A stretch of DNA of 64,000 nucleotides, from contig CANNZV010001469.1 of NCBI GenBank assembly GCA_947561585.1, positions 44,808-108,807 on the forward strand, given 5' to 3'. Positions within the stretch are counted from its first letter, which is position 1. Each line of letters opens with the position of its first letter. A program made the translations under genes and the position numbers. The notes under the pieces were generated by a model. It saw only the letters and a list, made by a program, of their open reading frames with translations. It had not been told where the DNA came from and made no database searches. The stretch comes from Caprella mutica. Its lineage: Eukaryota > Arthropoda > Malacostraca > Amphipoda > Caprellidae. Shown here piece after piece: positions 47,761 to 61,131 of this stretch.

Positions 47761-47854
47761 ACAAGGTCATTAACCTGCGTTTATATTTACTGATAGGTAG
47801 TTATTTAACCCTTAAAAAACTGACTGTGGAGTTTGAGCTCCACAAACCGAATTC

Positions 47855-48318
47855 ATTCAATATACTAACACTATTCCTATCAATATACTAACACTATTCC
47901 TATCAATATACTAACACTATTCCTATCAATATACTAACACTATTCCTATCAATATGCTAACACTATTCCTATCAATATACTAACACTATTCCTATCAATA
48001 TACTAACACTATTCCTATCAATATACTAACACTATTCCTATCAATATACTAACACTATTCCTATCAATATACAAACACTATTCCTATCAATATACAAACA
48101 CTATTCCTATCAATATACTAACACTATTCCTATCAATATACTAACACTATTCCTATCAATATACTAACACTATTCCTATCAATATACAAACACTATTCCT
48201 ATCAATATACTAACACTATTCCTATCAATATACTAACACTATTCCTATCAATATACTAACACTATTCCTATCAATATACTAACACTATTCCTATCAATAT
48301 AATAAAACTATTCCTACC
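47855..48318. repeat. 23 bp minisatellite, about 20 copies
   Basis: The unit is CAATATACTAACACTATTCC plus TAT. Copies are nearly identical. A few share ATACAAAC in place of ATACTAAC, and one has ATGCTAAC. Confidence 0.95.
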
Positions 48319-51300
48319 AATCTTGGGTAAATTTAATTTTGTACAGTACATTAATATGATAAAAGCTATTAACTGACAAAAAATCGAATAATTCGAACCG
48401 CTGGTTTCCTAAATACCGATTGTCTAACTAATCCTCTTAAATTTTGTTAGTCAAATTAGGGTTGAACAAATAAGATAACATCAAGCTTGATATTTAGAAG
48501 TGATTATTATTATTATTATTATATTATTCAATATACGAAAAAAGAGTTTTATTTATTATCTAATTCATTACTTACGTATTATGTTTAATGATTTTCTAAT
48601 TCAAAATAAATTCTATCTGAAAAATAGCTTTCGTCTTATTTCAGATTAGGAAAAAGGGCACGAAGATTTTTCTATTTTATGTTTGAATATTTGGTCTTTA
48701 ATTCAACAGGATAACGATTCTAATTAGCATAAATGAATCCTATAGATAGTGTCGACAAAAATTACCTATTTAAATTACGACTTAGAGAAATAATTCTTTC
48801 AAAGAAACTAAATTAGATTTAACGACGAAATGAATTTCTTTTCATTAGATTATTCTCAAAGAGAATTCACTAAAATATCGGATGAGGAAAAATTTTACAG
48901 AATGGAGGGAAAAACATTAGGAATATAAAGGCAATCCGAGTAAAATGTTCTGAAGTTGCAGGTTTCATTGAATTTCCCGAGAGGAAATAACGCTTTTCTC
49001 AGGTCCCGAACAAATTTGAATATTGCTGACAAGAAGGAAGAAATAGAAAATTTAGCAGAGGAGTCGGTGGTGTATGAATAGTTCTTTGGCGTAAAAAACA
49101 TTCCCAAAACAGTCCTTGAAGTTAAGAGTATTTTCCCCACCAGTTTCCATTTCCTTGTGTCATCTACTGGTAGGTGGTAAGAGTTTCGCTTTGTTAGTTC
49201 TTCTCTGCCGTCAAACTGTCTGGAAACCTAACAACTTATTTTTTATTTGTGAAAACTGTGAAATATCATTTCTTGCCATTTAGAGCTAACAAGAAACATA
49301 AACTAACAGTGTTCCTAAAATATATTTCACATGAGAAGAAGAAAAGTTTTGCTTTCACTTCCCAATTGCTTTCAAACGCTAAAAGAAAATACAATGCTGT
49401 ACACTTACCAAGAAATGTTCGTCTGCAAAAATTGAAACTCCTTTTTGAGGTTTCTATTTCACTCAAAATGGAAGGACTTTCTTATTACGAAATCCGAGGG
49501 AGATAATTGCGCTAAAAATCTCCCAGAACGGCATTACTTTGGGAGGCTGAGAGATTCTGCTTCAGTATCACTGTGGAAGTCACTGAGAGAGGTTGTAACG
49601 CAGCAATTCCCTATAATATTTTCAGTGAAAGGGTTTCAATGCTTCTTCTTTCAGATTGGGAGTGTTTGATATTTTGTGATATTCAATTCCGCGTGAATCA
49701 TGCCGAACACATTTAATCAATTATGTAAACATTTTTTATTTTTGGTGCTTTTTTTGGGTATGTATTGGTACACTAATGAAGCTTGATAAACTGATAAAAA
49801 GCTGCAATCAGTTGGAAAATCAATTAAGTAAATAAATATCTGTTATACAGTGATAATGACTCCTATGGGTAACATATTAAATCTTAGAATTCAATTTGAA
49901 TACAGTTTATATATGTATATTATTTACTGTAAAGCAGTACATAAGTACTGTAAAACTATACATATTTAATAAAAATTATACGCCTGTACTGAAAAGCAAG
50001 ACATGCATACTGCAATACAATACATAAAGCATTCAATGTGTATAAAATTTGACCCAAGAATAAATAGCATGAATTTTAAAGCTAGTTTCAATAATGATGT
50101 GCCATGATGGTTATCTTTATAGGTACTATAAATAAAATTGAGTGTGATATATGTATACAATTATATACCGTAACAGTCTTACTATAATTTTCATTAGATC
50201 GATAGAAAATAGATATTGCTTATACACAGTATATAATTCGTTAAAGATTGATACAAATCTATTCGAGTGACTGAGGAGCTGTTTAAATATGTAGCTGATT
50301 AAATTTGAAAATAATATCTGGAAAAATGTCTTATAAACGTTAGAATTATAATATCATGTAATTGTACAGATATATATTTTGTGTTCAAATTAATATCTCT
50401 GCAAACATTCTATTATTGCCTGCAAACTGTTTAACCATGAGAATAAAATCTGAGTTGAACGCAGTTCGCTATTTTCTTCCAGAAAAAATGACCTTATTTT
50501 TATTCACATTCACAAGTCAGGATGTTGAATAAGATTTAATGCTTTTCATCTCGCAATGAATTCATCAAACGGTTCCAAAGCGAATCTGCTTGCACTTGAA
50601 ATATGTTAAATTACGTTTCCTTATGTTTATAATTTAATTATATTTACATTTAATAAAGTACGCACTCAGTGATTGCTCAACGGCAAAATAATTAAACTAA
50701 TTATTGTCCATGCTAGATACTTATACCATTAATTACCAAACACTGGGCATATTATTATCGCTGACACTATTATTCGCTGTAATAATATCATCTCATTTTG
50801 CAGAGCTTTTAGTGACTATGTGTAGTATATATAGGAAATAATGAGGGGTGTTATTGGGTAGTTGGAGCCAAACTGTCGCAAGCCCCTCATCAATTGGGCA
50901 AACAAGAATAAGAGACGGACCCTAAATGAGTGGGAAGAGAGGGCAGTAAAATACATTGGGATGGAGGAGGGGGGTGAAATAGATTGGGATGAGTGTGAGA
51001 TAAATTGGGAACTGTGGTACACAAACACGAACCTTGATTTAACAAAGTAAAACTTGTCTTCAGTTTCAACTAATTGAATTCGCGTTCGTTTGACGGTTGG
51101 GAAAGCTGACGGTGTTCTTCATTTAAATTCCTTACATAACTAATGTTTGTTCATTCCGTTTGCATCCAATTATTAAAATAAATCTAAAATATTATAGTAA
51201 TATTGTTCTAGGAATTTGAATTTTTAAATCACATATGTTTATTTCATCATAAAATATAATGCATGCATGCAATATTTCAAGCTATTTTGAATATAAATGT

Positions 51301-52599
51301 GAATGATTTATTTACTATGTTGAAAGGAATTAATGTTGCTCAGTAAAATAAAAATCAGAGATTGTATTTGTAAATATTTCATGTCAGGTAATTAATTCGT
51401 TAAATTAATTAACTATTTTTTTTTATATTTTCATTAAATGTTGAATAACAATCAAGCTGTTGATGACAAATGTATAAAATATTACAATTACATAAATACT
51501 ATTATATTACGTAACGATTTTAATCCGGTGATGTGAAATTGCATCGTTAATATTTTTAATTCTCTGACACTCGACATGAATGAAATATTTGTCTGATTTT
51601 GGTTACAATTCAGTTATATGAATAAGTCTTTCTCGCTGTATTAATAATAGAATTTTCACCCCCACTAGAGCTCAAACTTCACGGCATATTAATTCTATCT
51701 AGAATTAATTACTTTAAAATTCATAACTTTCAACTAAAAATTATTTACTCAGAATTTGAAATTTATTTATTTATTTTCGTCGGGTTTAATTAATGAAAGT
51801 TAATATATGACATGATAGGTTAAAATGAAATGTTTAAAGGTCGGATTGGATTTTCGGCCACTTCCTGTATTCGGAACCTTAGAAAAGTTTATTTAATCTA
51901 AATACACGATTTTACTATTACTTCAATAATATAAAATTTAAAAATCCATCTAGTGAAAATAAATATATCTGATATATATCTCGTTATTGAAAGTAATGAT
52001 AAATGTATTAAAAGATAAAATAAAACTATAAAAAAAACAATATTTTCTATTTTAACTCATCGCTTGAAGATAATGGGTAAAAGCAGTATAAGAATGGGGC
52101 AATCGGTAGCAGGTTTGGCTGACAGTAAGATTGAAAGAGAGGGATTGCCTGATATATTTTATCAGGAGTGGATTTAAATTAATACATAATGAGATTGATA
52201 TATAACATCCTATATTGGGTTATTTACATACATGTTTGCAATTTGTATAGTTGAATAATCATTAAATGAATTTGTTCAAATTACTTTCATTAATTATGGT
52301 AGACAAGAAGATTTTTTTTAAAATAATGTTAAACAATCAGCATTTTTCCTTTTTAATTCTTATTGCGGTATAGTTTATTTATTGCAGAGGGACCAAATTG
52401 ATCTCATTATACTTATGTATTTGTATTATCAGATATATATATATGTATATGTTGCCAGTATATTTAGATACTTACATGTAGTGATTAAAAAAATTTGTTT
52501 GAATTAATCTATTACTTAGCCAAAATTTATTATTATACAAATCTACATATATCAATTATAATACAGAAGAATCATTGTTCAATATGTTAATTTAAAAAA
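48319..52599. other. Spacer with no supported gene
   Basis: It is mostly AT-rich. A less AT-rich segment at about 48890-49670 and another at 50820-51050 carry short ORFs on both strands with no recognisable product. A short ATT run lies at about 48506-48525. Confidence 0.45.
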
Positions 52600-52760
52600 A
52601 TCACAATTTTCAAATTTCATATTATTACTATTTTAATCAATTTGTCTTCCTGTACCCAGACCAATTTTAAAATATCTACAAACATTACAATTAGTAAAAT
52701 TTCATCATGGAAATGCAAAATTAGTAAACTATGGAAATTCATACACTGTTTGTTCCAATG
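52600..52760 (+). repeat. Dispersed ~150 bp repeat, copy 3
   Basis: It contains TGTACCCAGACCAATTTTAA, AATATCTACAAACATTACAA and TTAGTAAA, shared with 13640, 19293 and the inverted 54370 copy. Confidence 0.65.
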
Positions 52761-53249
52761 TGACTTTTTAAGTATATTTAATAGATGATTGTGTTGGAGG
52801 GTCGGATTCAACTCTCCATGTTCGAATTGAATTCTCGATAAATTGATAGTTTTATAATCCATTCTTTCTGTAAGGTGTCCAAATAACAGTTTGATTTATT
52901 CCACAGCAGTCTTCAAAATAAAGCAATTTATTTAATCCTCGTAACATAAATTGGAGACTCAAATGGAAAACAAGAGTCATACTAAAAATGACACATTCTT
53001 CTCTAACCTTTCGATTTTATATGAAGTTCATCGTCAGGAAATCAAATTTTTATTTAATTATTCCATATATTATTGGATCAACACAAAGAAATCATTAACA
53101 ATTTTTAGAATTTGATATAAAAAAAACATGAATTCTTATTACTATTAGTTTTTCAAATTTTATGAACTGTGCAAAATAACAGAAATTTATGATTTGATCG
53201 GAAATTTTTATTTGTAACCTTGTTATCATAAATTAATGGTAATCATATT

Positions 53250-53380
53250 ATTCGAATTACCCAAAAACTATTTAACCAAGTTGGATGAAAATTGTTTGGA
53301 CGATTGGTCGTTATTCAGGAACCATTTGGTTAGATTTTGGGAGTGATCGGGTCGAAAGCCAAGGTCAAAACCGATTGAAA
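53250..53380 (+). mobile_element. GGTCA-rich element, short fragment
   Basis: It carries ATTACCCAAAAACTATTTAA, CCAAGTTGGATGAAAATTG, GGACGATTGGTC, AGGAACCATTTGGTTAGATT and GGGAGTGATCGGGTCGAAAG. It corresponds to one internal unit of the element. Confidence 0.65.
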
Positions 53381-54369
53381 CGTCGGTGCAGTTTCTTCGT
53401 TCTAGGTTGTATAGTTATGGTGGGCTGGAGATGGCTGATAATACAAACTATAATTATTATTCAGAATGAACGCTACAAAATTTTCTGTCATCACACCAAA
53501 AGTCTGTTACTGGCTATTTCCTAAAAAAAAGTCATTGACGGGACTTCTACAGATTACGATGGAGCAATATTTAATCTTCTATGTCCACATCATAATTTAT
53601 TCATTAGGTATATACACAAATGCGAAATTGTGATTTCCAATTGTATATGACGCATTTGGTAGAGATATGGCCTAAGTTACAAATCTTAAAATTTATATCT
53701 TTTTCATAGGAAAGTTATCCTACTAGTTTCTCCTATAATTCGAATTATGTCTTAACCCAAATTCACATTTTCAGAAAACCTTTAAAAAATCGATCTTCAA
53801 ACCTCGAATCTACTGCTGAACAATTAGACCCCTCATCCACCGAACTAGTCAAGATTGTACGGAATATTAGAAAACGTACCCAAATTATGACTTTCTCTCT
53901 GGCTTGAAATCTTGAATTCACCAGTGAGGCTAAAGAAGCAAAAAAGGGACAGCTAATGTTAGTCAAAGGTCCTTGATTATGCGTTAGCACACTTCCATCA
54001 GAATAAACGAGCAGCTTTGCAGCTTGAGAATGAGGAAAGATTTCTAAAATGTCTTTTTTTCAGAGATGAGACAAAAGTGTGTGTGTGTGAAGAGTCCAAC
54101 TTAGGATTTGTTATTTTCAACTTCAGTACTGATACAACATTTGTGGGAAAAGTTCTTCCTAAATATTTGTTTTCTTCTGTTCTTCGAACTTTTAATTAAA
54201 AAGCTCTTTGAAATAGTATTGAATGTATATTTTTACAGATATCAATAAATATCTTATATTTTTTCGATTGATAATAATGAGCAGAGTAATAATTTTTAGT
54301 CATTATAAACATATGCAGCAAGAAAAAATAATTCCATGTTTTTTTCCCATTTAACTAATTTCTCATTTC

Positions 54370-54500
54370 CATAAATAAAATTTTACTTATTGTAAATACT
54401 TGTAAGACGTAGGCATTTCAAAATTGGTCTGGGTACACGACGATAAATTTTATGATTTTAAAATAATAGAAAATTATAAAACTGTGATTTTCCGAAAATT
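54370..54500 (-). repeat. Dispersed ~150 bp repeat, copy 4 (inverted)
   Basis: AAAATTGGTCTGGGTACACG is the inverse of the CGTGTACCCAGACC block in copy 2. Confidence 0.6.
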
Positions 54501-55011
54501 GCGATATCACCACAGAGACTTTTTTCTCTGATATTAAGTTCATTATATAAATATATTCGTAGCTAAATATAAAATACCAGAAATTTGATTTTCATAGTTT
54601 CCTTAGCATTCAATCATTCAAAACGTACAATTTCTTTGCGTCATTTCTTCTACTTTCCACATTTATGAATTTGATAAGAAGCATTTCAATGACGAATCAC
54701 AGTCGCAATATTGAATCATCTCCTCCATGAATTGAATCTAATGAAATGCCACTCAGCACTGAAGATCATTGGATCGGAGGGAATTTTTTATAGTTTTTTC
54801 AGAGCTTCGTAAGAGAACGCTCCCAAGTTATGAGATTAAACTTGAAAGGGACTTACGCGTTAGCACTCGCTGTGGAGCTCTGCAATTTATAGACTTTGTC
54901 ATGAGCAAACAGGATAAAGAATACGGATGGGGAAAGGGTTGAAGGTGGAAGATAGAGAGGTGACCGAAATCTTCCAGTTCCTCTCCGTATTTCAATTTAT
55001 ATAGAGTAAAA

Positions 55012-55235
55012 CTCCTGATTTATGAAATGATTTAGTTATGAACCACTCGAATAATGGGGGACCTGAGTTATGAAATGTAAAGTAGTTTTATGTGTTTTAA
55101 TTATAGAAAAGATTGTAAGTGATGAATTTCATCATTGTTATCCCTCAATGACCATAGTTTTCTATGATTTTAATCATAGAAAACTATCTAGTGCACCCGA
55201 AATATGAGTTATGAAGAAACTAAAACTTGATAACG
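55012..55235 (+). mobile_element. Hairpin element of the ATAACTCAGG family
   Basis: It contains CCTGAGTTATGAAATG and ATATGAGTTATGAAG near its ends. A perfect hairpin lies at 55154-55187, with 14 bp arms ATAGTTTTCTATGA and TCATAGAAAACTAT. Flanks match the inverted copy at 32030-32215. Confidence 0.6.
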
Positions 55236-55961
55236 CCTGCCCAAGATAAATGAAGAAATTAAATTTCGTGGTTTTTAGACGGCAAAATACAATTAATTAT
55301 ATTTATTTTTGTGGCTTCATATTTTTTCATTTTCATTTTGATTTGACAGAAGAAATGAAAGAAATCTCATTAACGAGGGAATCCTCTGATGTCATTTCAA
55401 GATTCATTGTTTTTCGATATCGTTTTACCCGAGGCAATTTGCATTAATTTCAGCTCATTTACTTCAACTTCTTTAATGATTTTTATTTTAGATTTATCTT
55501 CTAATTATCGGAAATCCAACCCAAGGTTTTGTTGAATTTAGATTAAAAATATTCCATCCAACGGTTATTGTATATTTATTCTATTTGCAATCATATTTAT
55601 AAAATATATTTGGCAATGCAAATATAGATAATTTCTTGTCACTGATTTAAATAGTGTCAAATGATTATTCAATAAGATAATAATAAGGAATTAATGATAT
55701 TATCTTATGTAAAATACTGTCAATATTGCATATACCAAATTCATATTTTCAAATGTTTTGTATTTGCATATAAACTATTATTCTTTTGCAGATGAAAAAC
55801 TTTTAGGATCTAACTTTTTATTTGTTGATATAGTTTGCCAGTAGAAGTCTGTGATAACCGAAACACGCTTAAAATGCTTACCAGGATTTGAATAGAGCGA
55901 TTTAGAAAGGCTTTGCAAATTTAATATATCATCATAGACTGGAAGAGAATAACCTATCGCC

Positions 55962-56971
55962 ATGCCAACAGCACGTCGAAGCCCACAATATCTTGTTGAA
56001 CACAAGAAAATAATAATGGAAAACTCTGCCCAGAATATCAATGAATCTCATCACAGTTATTTCTACGATAAAATGCAGAAAAATTCGTCATCGAAGTTCC
56101 TAGAAAGTACTGGAAGGAATTCGCAAGAAATTACTGAACCGTCTTTTTTAGGAGTTGTAGCTACAGCATCTTCGAATTTGAAGAAAAATGTAAAAAGTGA
56201 TTTTAGTTTTAGAGAAATGAACAGTTCTGATACTGGTGCCTTTGGAAATTTATCTTTATTCCACAACGAAAATAATGATTACATCCAAGTGAATGAAACT
56301 AATTTAAATTATAACAGTGACGCAAATGAAACATTAATTGATACCGTATTTGTGAATGAAACCATAAGGGATGAAAATGCTATTTTAACATTCAACAACT
56401 CCTCTGATAATGAAACTGTAGAAGTTTTCGACACTAAAAGTTCCTTTATTTTGGAAAAACTCTTGACTCCGAAGCAAGTTGAAATGGGCTCGGGGCTTCA
56501 AATTAGCGACTATTCGAACACTCATTACACTGATGGCCTTGAAAGGCAAACTTCAACCGAGAACATCCATCAGACTAATGACGAAAATAAGAAAACCAAA
56601 TCCCAAAAGCAAAAATACTCCTCGTTTCAATACAAATTAGGAAACAATAATCTGAGTGAGAAACAGAATAGCCATTTCGATTTCGGTAACGCTATACCTC
56701 TGGAAAATAATGAAAACTATTCGGATGATACGATTTTCCTATCATTTCCGAATTTCCACGAGATTCAATTCCAAACTGGAAAGGGCGTCGCTAATTTTTC
56801 ACCAAATTTTTCGAATAGAGAACAAAACATCCATAGAAACTCAAGTCGGGAAATGACGAAAAATGGAACCGTGAGTAATGTGAAACCCAGTAATTTTCGA
56901 CCAGAAGAGATGTCTATCATCGTGTTGGTGTTGCTGTTGTGGGTAGCCGCCATTTTGTTATTCATAAACAG
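55962..56971 (+). CDS. Membrane glycoprotein exon 1: ectodomain and TM helix
   Basis: An uninterrupted frame of 336 codons is unusually long for this AT-rich DNA, and it ends precisely at a consensus donor (AG|GTAAGC). Sequons include NESH, NSSS, NLSL, several NET sites, NYSD, NFSP, NFSN and NGTV. The helix reads MSIIVLVLLLWVAAILLFIN. A good-looking internal acceptor (GTCTTTTTTAG, ending 56151) could instead be the true start of this exon in phase 1. In that case about the first 63 residues given here would be intronic. Confidence 0.7.
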
Positions 56972-59900
56972 GTAAGCCCAATTCTTTTTATACGTAAAAA
57001 GATATTTAAATATATAATCTTCATTAATAGGTGAACGTTATATTAGTTGGACACTCGCAGTATTCGAACAGTGCTGGTTGACAAAGGTCATGACTTATTC
57101 TGACCTTTGGAAAGTTGTAATTGACATATCATGGAAGACGCTAACCCATTCTGGGAACACAATGTGAGTCCGACTGTTACGTCCTCCCCTAGACAAACTT
57201 CTGTTTATTGTTCAAGTAATCATTGAGTTAGTGATTAATAATAGCGAACTGTAATTGTTGACTAATAATTAAAATAGTCAACTTATAACAACCCCGTGCT
57301 TTACAATCAGTTCCACTGAACATTGTCTATCGTATAACTTCTTGTGAGGGATACCTAGAAGTTATGATTAATTAAGTCTACTTTTATACGAACTTATCAT
57401 AAAGTAATTTCTGCTTTTTGAAACTCTGGTTAAATTAATAACACCGTAAGGCACGTATAATGTAGAGCCGAATAAGTTATATTATTAATTTAGTGTTTTT
57501 ATTGCTGTCAGTGTATGGAGCAGTTCTTGAGAAAAAATTATAGTCCGGTTATTTTCATTTAAACTTTAATTAATATATTTAGAAAAGAAAATCTGTCTAT
57601 TTTGGCTTTAATTCAGACTGCATGAAGTTTTATTTGTTTTTGATACTCAAAATCTATTAATTTCCTTAACTGTAAACGAATTCTCATTCATTTTCAGTGA
57701 GGCAACAATGAATGTGAAGTGAAATTATTTTTTAATCTATGAGAACTGTTTCAAAAAGAGGCTTTCATTAATTTCCAACCGAATAATCAGAGTGCAATCA
57801 AATCTCTCACGAAACGTTGCAGTGATTATATATTTGCTTTTCAAAATTGAAATGACGAGATTAATTTGAAAGTTCAAATTAATCTCACACGTAAAGTAGA
57901 AACAATCCGTGATTTGAAACAGCGTACGTACGGGCTCCGATAAACAATAATTGCAATCGCTAGGATTTATTTGATCGACTAGCTTTGAAGTTAGGTAATA
58001 TTTTGTAGCGATTCGCTCAAACTTTACCAATATCGCTCTCAATTTTGACAACAGGATATGATATAATAAATCTTTTTCCATGTAGACGCCATTGGAAATA
58101 TTCAGTGTTGGTTAATGTGGCGTATATGGTTATTACCTTCGCTAATTTGCATAAGATCATATTTTAACCGGCATTTATTTATTTATCATCTTGTTATTCG
58201 CGTAACTGAAAAAGAATTCCACTAAACTGCCTAAAATTTGGTGAAACGATTGGTCAATGTTCAGTGACCTGCTGCTAGAATTTTGGGAGCAACCCAATCA
58301 AAGGTCAAGGTCATGGTCATTCATAACTGAAAAAGTATTGAACCATATTGCATGAAACTTGGTGGGAATATTGGAACCATTTTGCTAGATTTTGGGAACG
58401 ATAGCATCAAAGGACAAAGATCAAGGTCAAGGCCATTTATAACTCAAAAAGTATTAAATCAAATAATCAGAAATTTGTTGTGATAATTGTCCAATGTCCA
58501 GTAACCATCTGGTAGAATTTTGGGAGCGATCCGGTCAAAGGTCAAGGTCATTTATAACTCAATAACTCAAAAAGTATTGAACCATATTGCATGATACTTG
58601 ATGGGTCGATTAGTCACTATCCAGTTACCAGTTTATTAGATTTTGGGAGAGAACGGACGGGGAAGGTATGCGCTCTACCGAGTGCACGTAATCTAGTTAC
58701 AAAATGTTTTTGTATCACATTTAAATATTGTACATCTAGTGATTAATTTCAGTTAATTTGATAAATGTGTTTGGAAGAAAAATATTCATAGAAAATTAAT
58801 AAGATCTCGAGCTGTTAATAAAGAATAAAATACGACTCTAGCAAGCAATATTCTATTACAAATGTAACACATTAAATTCAAGTTTAATTCATGTCAGAAG
58901 CATGAGAACCAAACAGCAAGAACATATTATAAAGTGAATTAGCTGGACATCCCATTAAATGAAACTAAAAACCAAAGGGAATGTCAAGTACAGTTCATAT
59001 TTTTGATGTAGAATTGGACTCTCCGATGTTAATAAGAACTGCGACATAACACTCTCATTTCAAGATGTTGCGACCTCGTTCATTGAAATAGATTGAACTC
59101 AAACGATTGTATGAGATGATAGAAATCTTATTCTAGATTATGTGTTTGATGTGTAGGTACATTGTTTGATGAGATATCGAATTGAAAATGGGTGCCGGTC
59201 CTTTCACCGCACACCACGCCACTTTTGTCGAATGCCACTTTCGCCGCACGAAACTTTTGCCGAATGCCACTTTCACCGCACGATACTTTCGCCGCACGAC
59301 ACTTTTGCCGCACGACACTTTCACCGAAGGACACTTTCGCGATAAATTGGAAAAATACTCTACGTTATATATAGAGAGATAGTCCACCTAAAGTTAGGTT
59401 AGGCCAAAATCACGGTGTGTGGTGATCACTCCCTCTCAAAGATCTCTCAAAGTACTGATTGGCCACTATTTCATATCTAATTGAGGTAATTATTCGTGGA
59501 TAAAGTACTAGAACTGTAATCAATAGTTGCTATTACCGTCTTTATTTCTATTCTACAACATTTTAAGTGCTCAGAGAAAATTATGGTGAAAATTATTCAC
59601 AATCTTCAATATTCCTTAAATATTATTCTCTTGACGACCATTTTGATATTTAAAACCTTATATTTATGAACAAGTATAAACTAGTACAGTCCTGCAATTG
59701 AATTTGAATTATATGCAACATATTCATACACATGACCTTTGTTTCCCTCATACAGAATCAAATAAGCAAAAATAGAGCGCAAGATAAAACATTTCTCTGC
59801 ATAATAATGATAGGATATGAAGTTATTACCACGATATTAGATGTCACTTACTATATTCCACCCAGCAACTTTAACGCTCTATAGCGCTTTATTTGAATTC

Positions 59901-61131
59901 CAATCTCACTTCTACCTAACAGATGTTTCACTTACTATAGCGATAATGTGAGTGAAAATGGTTGACTTGATATACTATTCAATTGCAGGACTTCAGTTAA
60001 GTTATAGCGTGAAAGTTAATCTTTTGATTGAACTTCGCAATCACCTTTGATGAGAATGACAATCCTCTTAACTTTCCTAGATAGCAATGCGCAAATCAAA
60101 ACGACTTTACGCTACGTTGAATGCGTAGGGTGCTGGTTATTGAAGGGGAACATGTTGAGAGGATTTTGAGATTATTTGGATTCAGCTCAGAATGATTATT
60201 TATATATCATTAATCTACATAATATTTAATGTAAACCATATCTAATTGTTGTTTCTATTTCAGATGGGGCAAACTTCGTATGGTCGATCCGTATCAGCCA
60301 GCTTACAGTGCCCCTGTCACAACTCCACGAACCAATAATCTTCCTGCTAATAACATAGGCTGTCAGAATCGGTCAGGATCTTTCAGCTCGCATTCTCCCG
60401 GCAATAAAAGAGCAAGTATTACCGATGCAAGGAGAACTATTGACACAAAGCCTCGGGTAGATTCCTTATCAGTTTTCAGAGACAACTTCAAAGAAGGATT
60501 CTCCGACTCTTATTGGAGCTGGAATAAAAATGGAAGTAAAAGTCGAAATCAAGCTGGTAAAGTGCTCCTAAAATCCTCACCAGTGAGATGCTTATCGCCA
60601 GCTGCAAGTTACGATTATTGCGGTATCGAAAGCGAGAGACTGTTGGACTATCGCCGTGCTTCTTGTGGCAGCGTTACTGGTTTAACGATCAGACCCTCGC
60701 CTGTTAGAAGGATGAGTGACTTCAGTGCCACAAGTATGAGTATGTCCGGTAGCACATCCTTCTTCAGCCCTCAGTACGGTGATTACTGGCCTCTTGTTCA
60801 TAGAGATTCTATAACGTCACAGAGGAGGATATCTACACATACTCTAGCGGATGGATGGAAGGAGAATAACGACCAGCAAGCCATCACAGGAATAACTGTC
60901 ACGAATGAGAACAACGTAACAAGGAACCTAGTTCCTAATCAGGATATAAGTCATATCAGCAATCCTGATGTCAGAGAAAAGTTTCCTATAAGGGGTAAGA
61001 GGAGACTGAACAGATCCCATGTCACCTTTGAGGAAACTTTGGGATTAACCCCTCTGACATCTCACATGAAGGTTAAAAGTGCCGTGGATTTGGTTAGCTT
61101 AGTGATGCAAGAACAAGGAAATTATTACTGA
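55962..61131 (+). CDS. Unrecognised single-pass membrane glycoprotein, two exons
   Basis: The exons 55962-56971 and 60264-61131 join in phase 2 (AG|A restores Arg) to give 626 codons including TGA, a 625-residue protein. I do not recognise the family. What can be seen is a polar N-terminal region of about 316 residues with around fifteen N-x-S/T sequons and no Cys-rich domain, one hydrophobic helix at about 318-335, and a basic cytoplasmic start (NRWGKLRMVDPYQPAYSAP). A tail rich in Ser, Arg, Asn and Pro follows. Positive charges after the helix predict N-out, C-in. No signal peptide follows the chosen ATG, so either it is a reverse signal-anchor protein or an upstream exon supplies the signal peptide. 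The open frame extends only to 55953 upstream of this Met. Confidence 0.7.
58130..58700 (+). mobile_element. GGTCA-rich dispersed element, near-complete copy in an intron
   Basis: It opens ATTACCTTCGCTAATTTGC, proceeds through TTATTTATTTATCATCTTGT and four GGTCA-bearing units, and ends GGGGAAGGTATGCGCTCTAC then CGAGTGCACGTAATCTAG. It shares unit order with 1165-1777. Confidence 0.8.
59196..59342. repeat. 16 bp GC-rich tandem repeat, about nine copies
   Basis: The unit is CACTTTCGCCGCACGA, with TTTTGCC, TTTCACC and GAATGC variants. The 16 bp spacing was checked at 59300, 59316 and 59332. Base composition contrasts with the flanks. Confidence 0.88.
60264..61131 (+). CDS. Membrane glycoprotein exon 2: cytoplasmic tail
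   Basis: The acceptor is GTTTCTATTTCAG. It encodes 289 residues from WGKLRMVDPYQPAYSAP to VSLVMQEQGNYY. The tail has repeated basic-Ser motifs: KRAS (60406-60417), RRAS (60652-60663), RRMS (60706-60717) and RRIS (60823-60834). SPVR occurs twice, in KSSPVR and RPSPVR. The C-terminal part (SHVTFEETLGLTPL, then MKVKSAVDLVSLVMQ) looks more ordered and could be a conserved helix. No known domain is recognised. Confidence 0.8.

Larger units (their letters stand above)
56972..60263 (+). other. Intron of the membrane-glycoprotein gene
   Basis: A 3.3 kb GT-AG intron, phase 2, with donor GTAAGC and acceptor TTTCTATTTCAG. It contains a GGTCA element and a 16 bp GC-rich array. Confidence 0.75.

Noticed and set aside
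49249..49669. Lysine-rich ORF and neighbours
   Set aside because: Competing ORFs on both strands, no recognisable family and no splice support.
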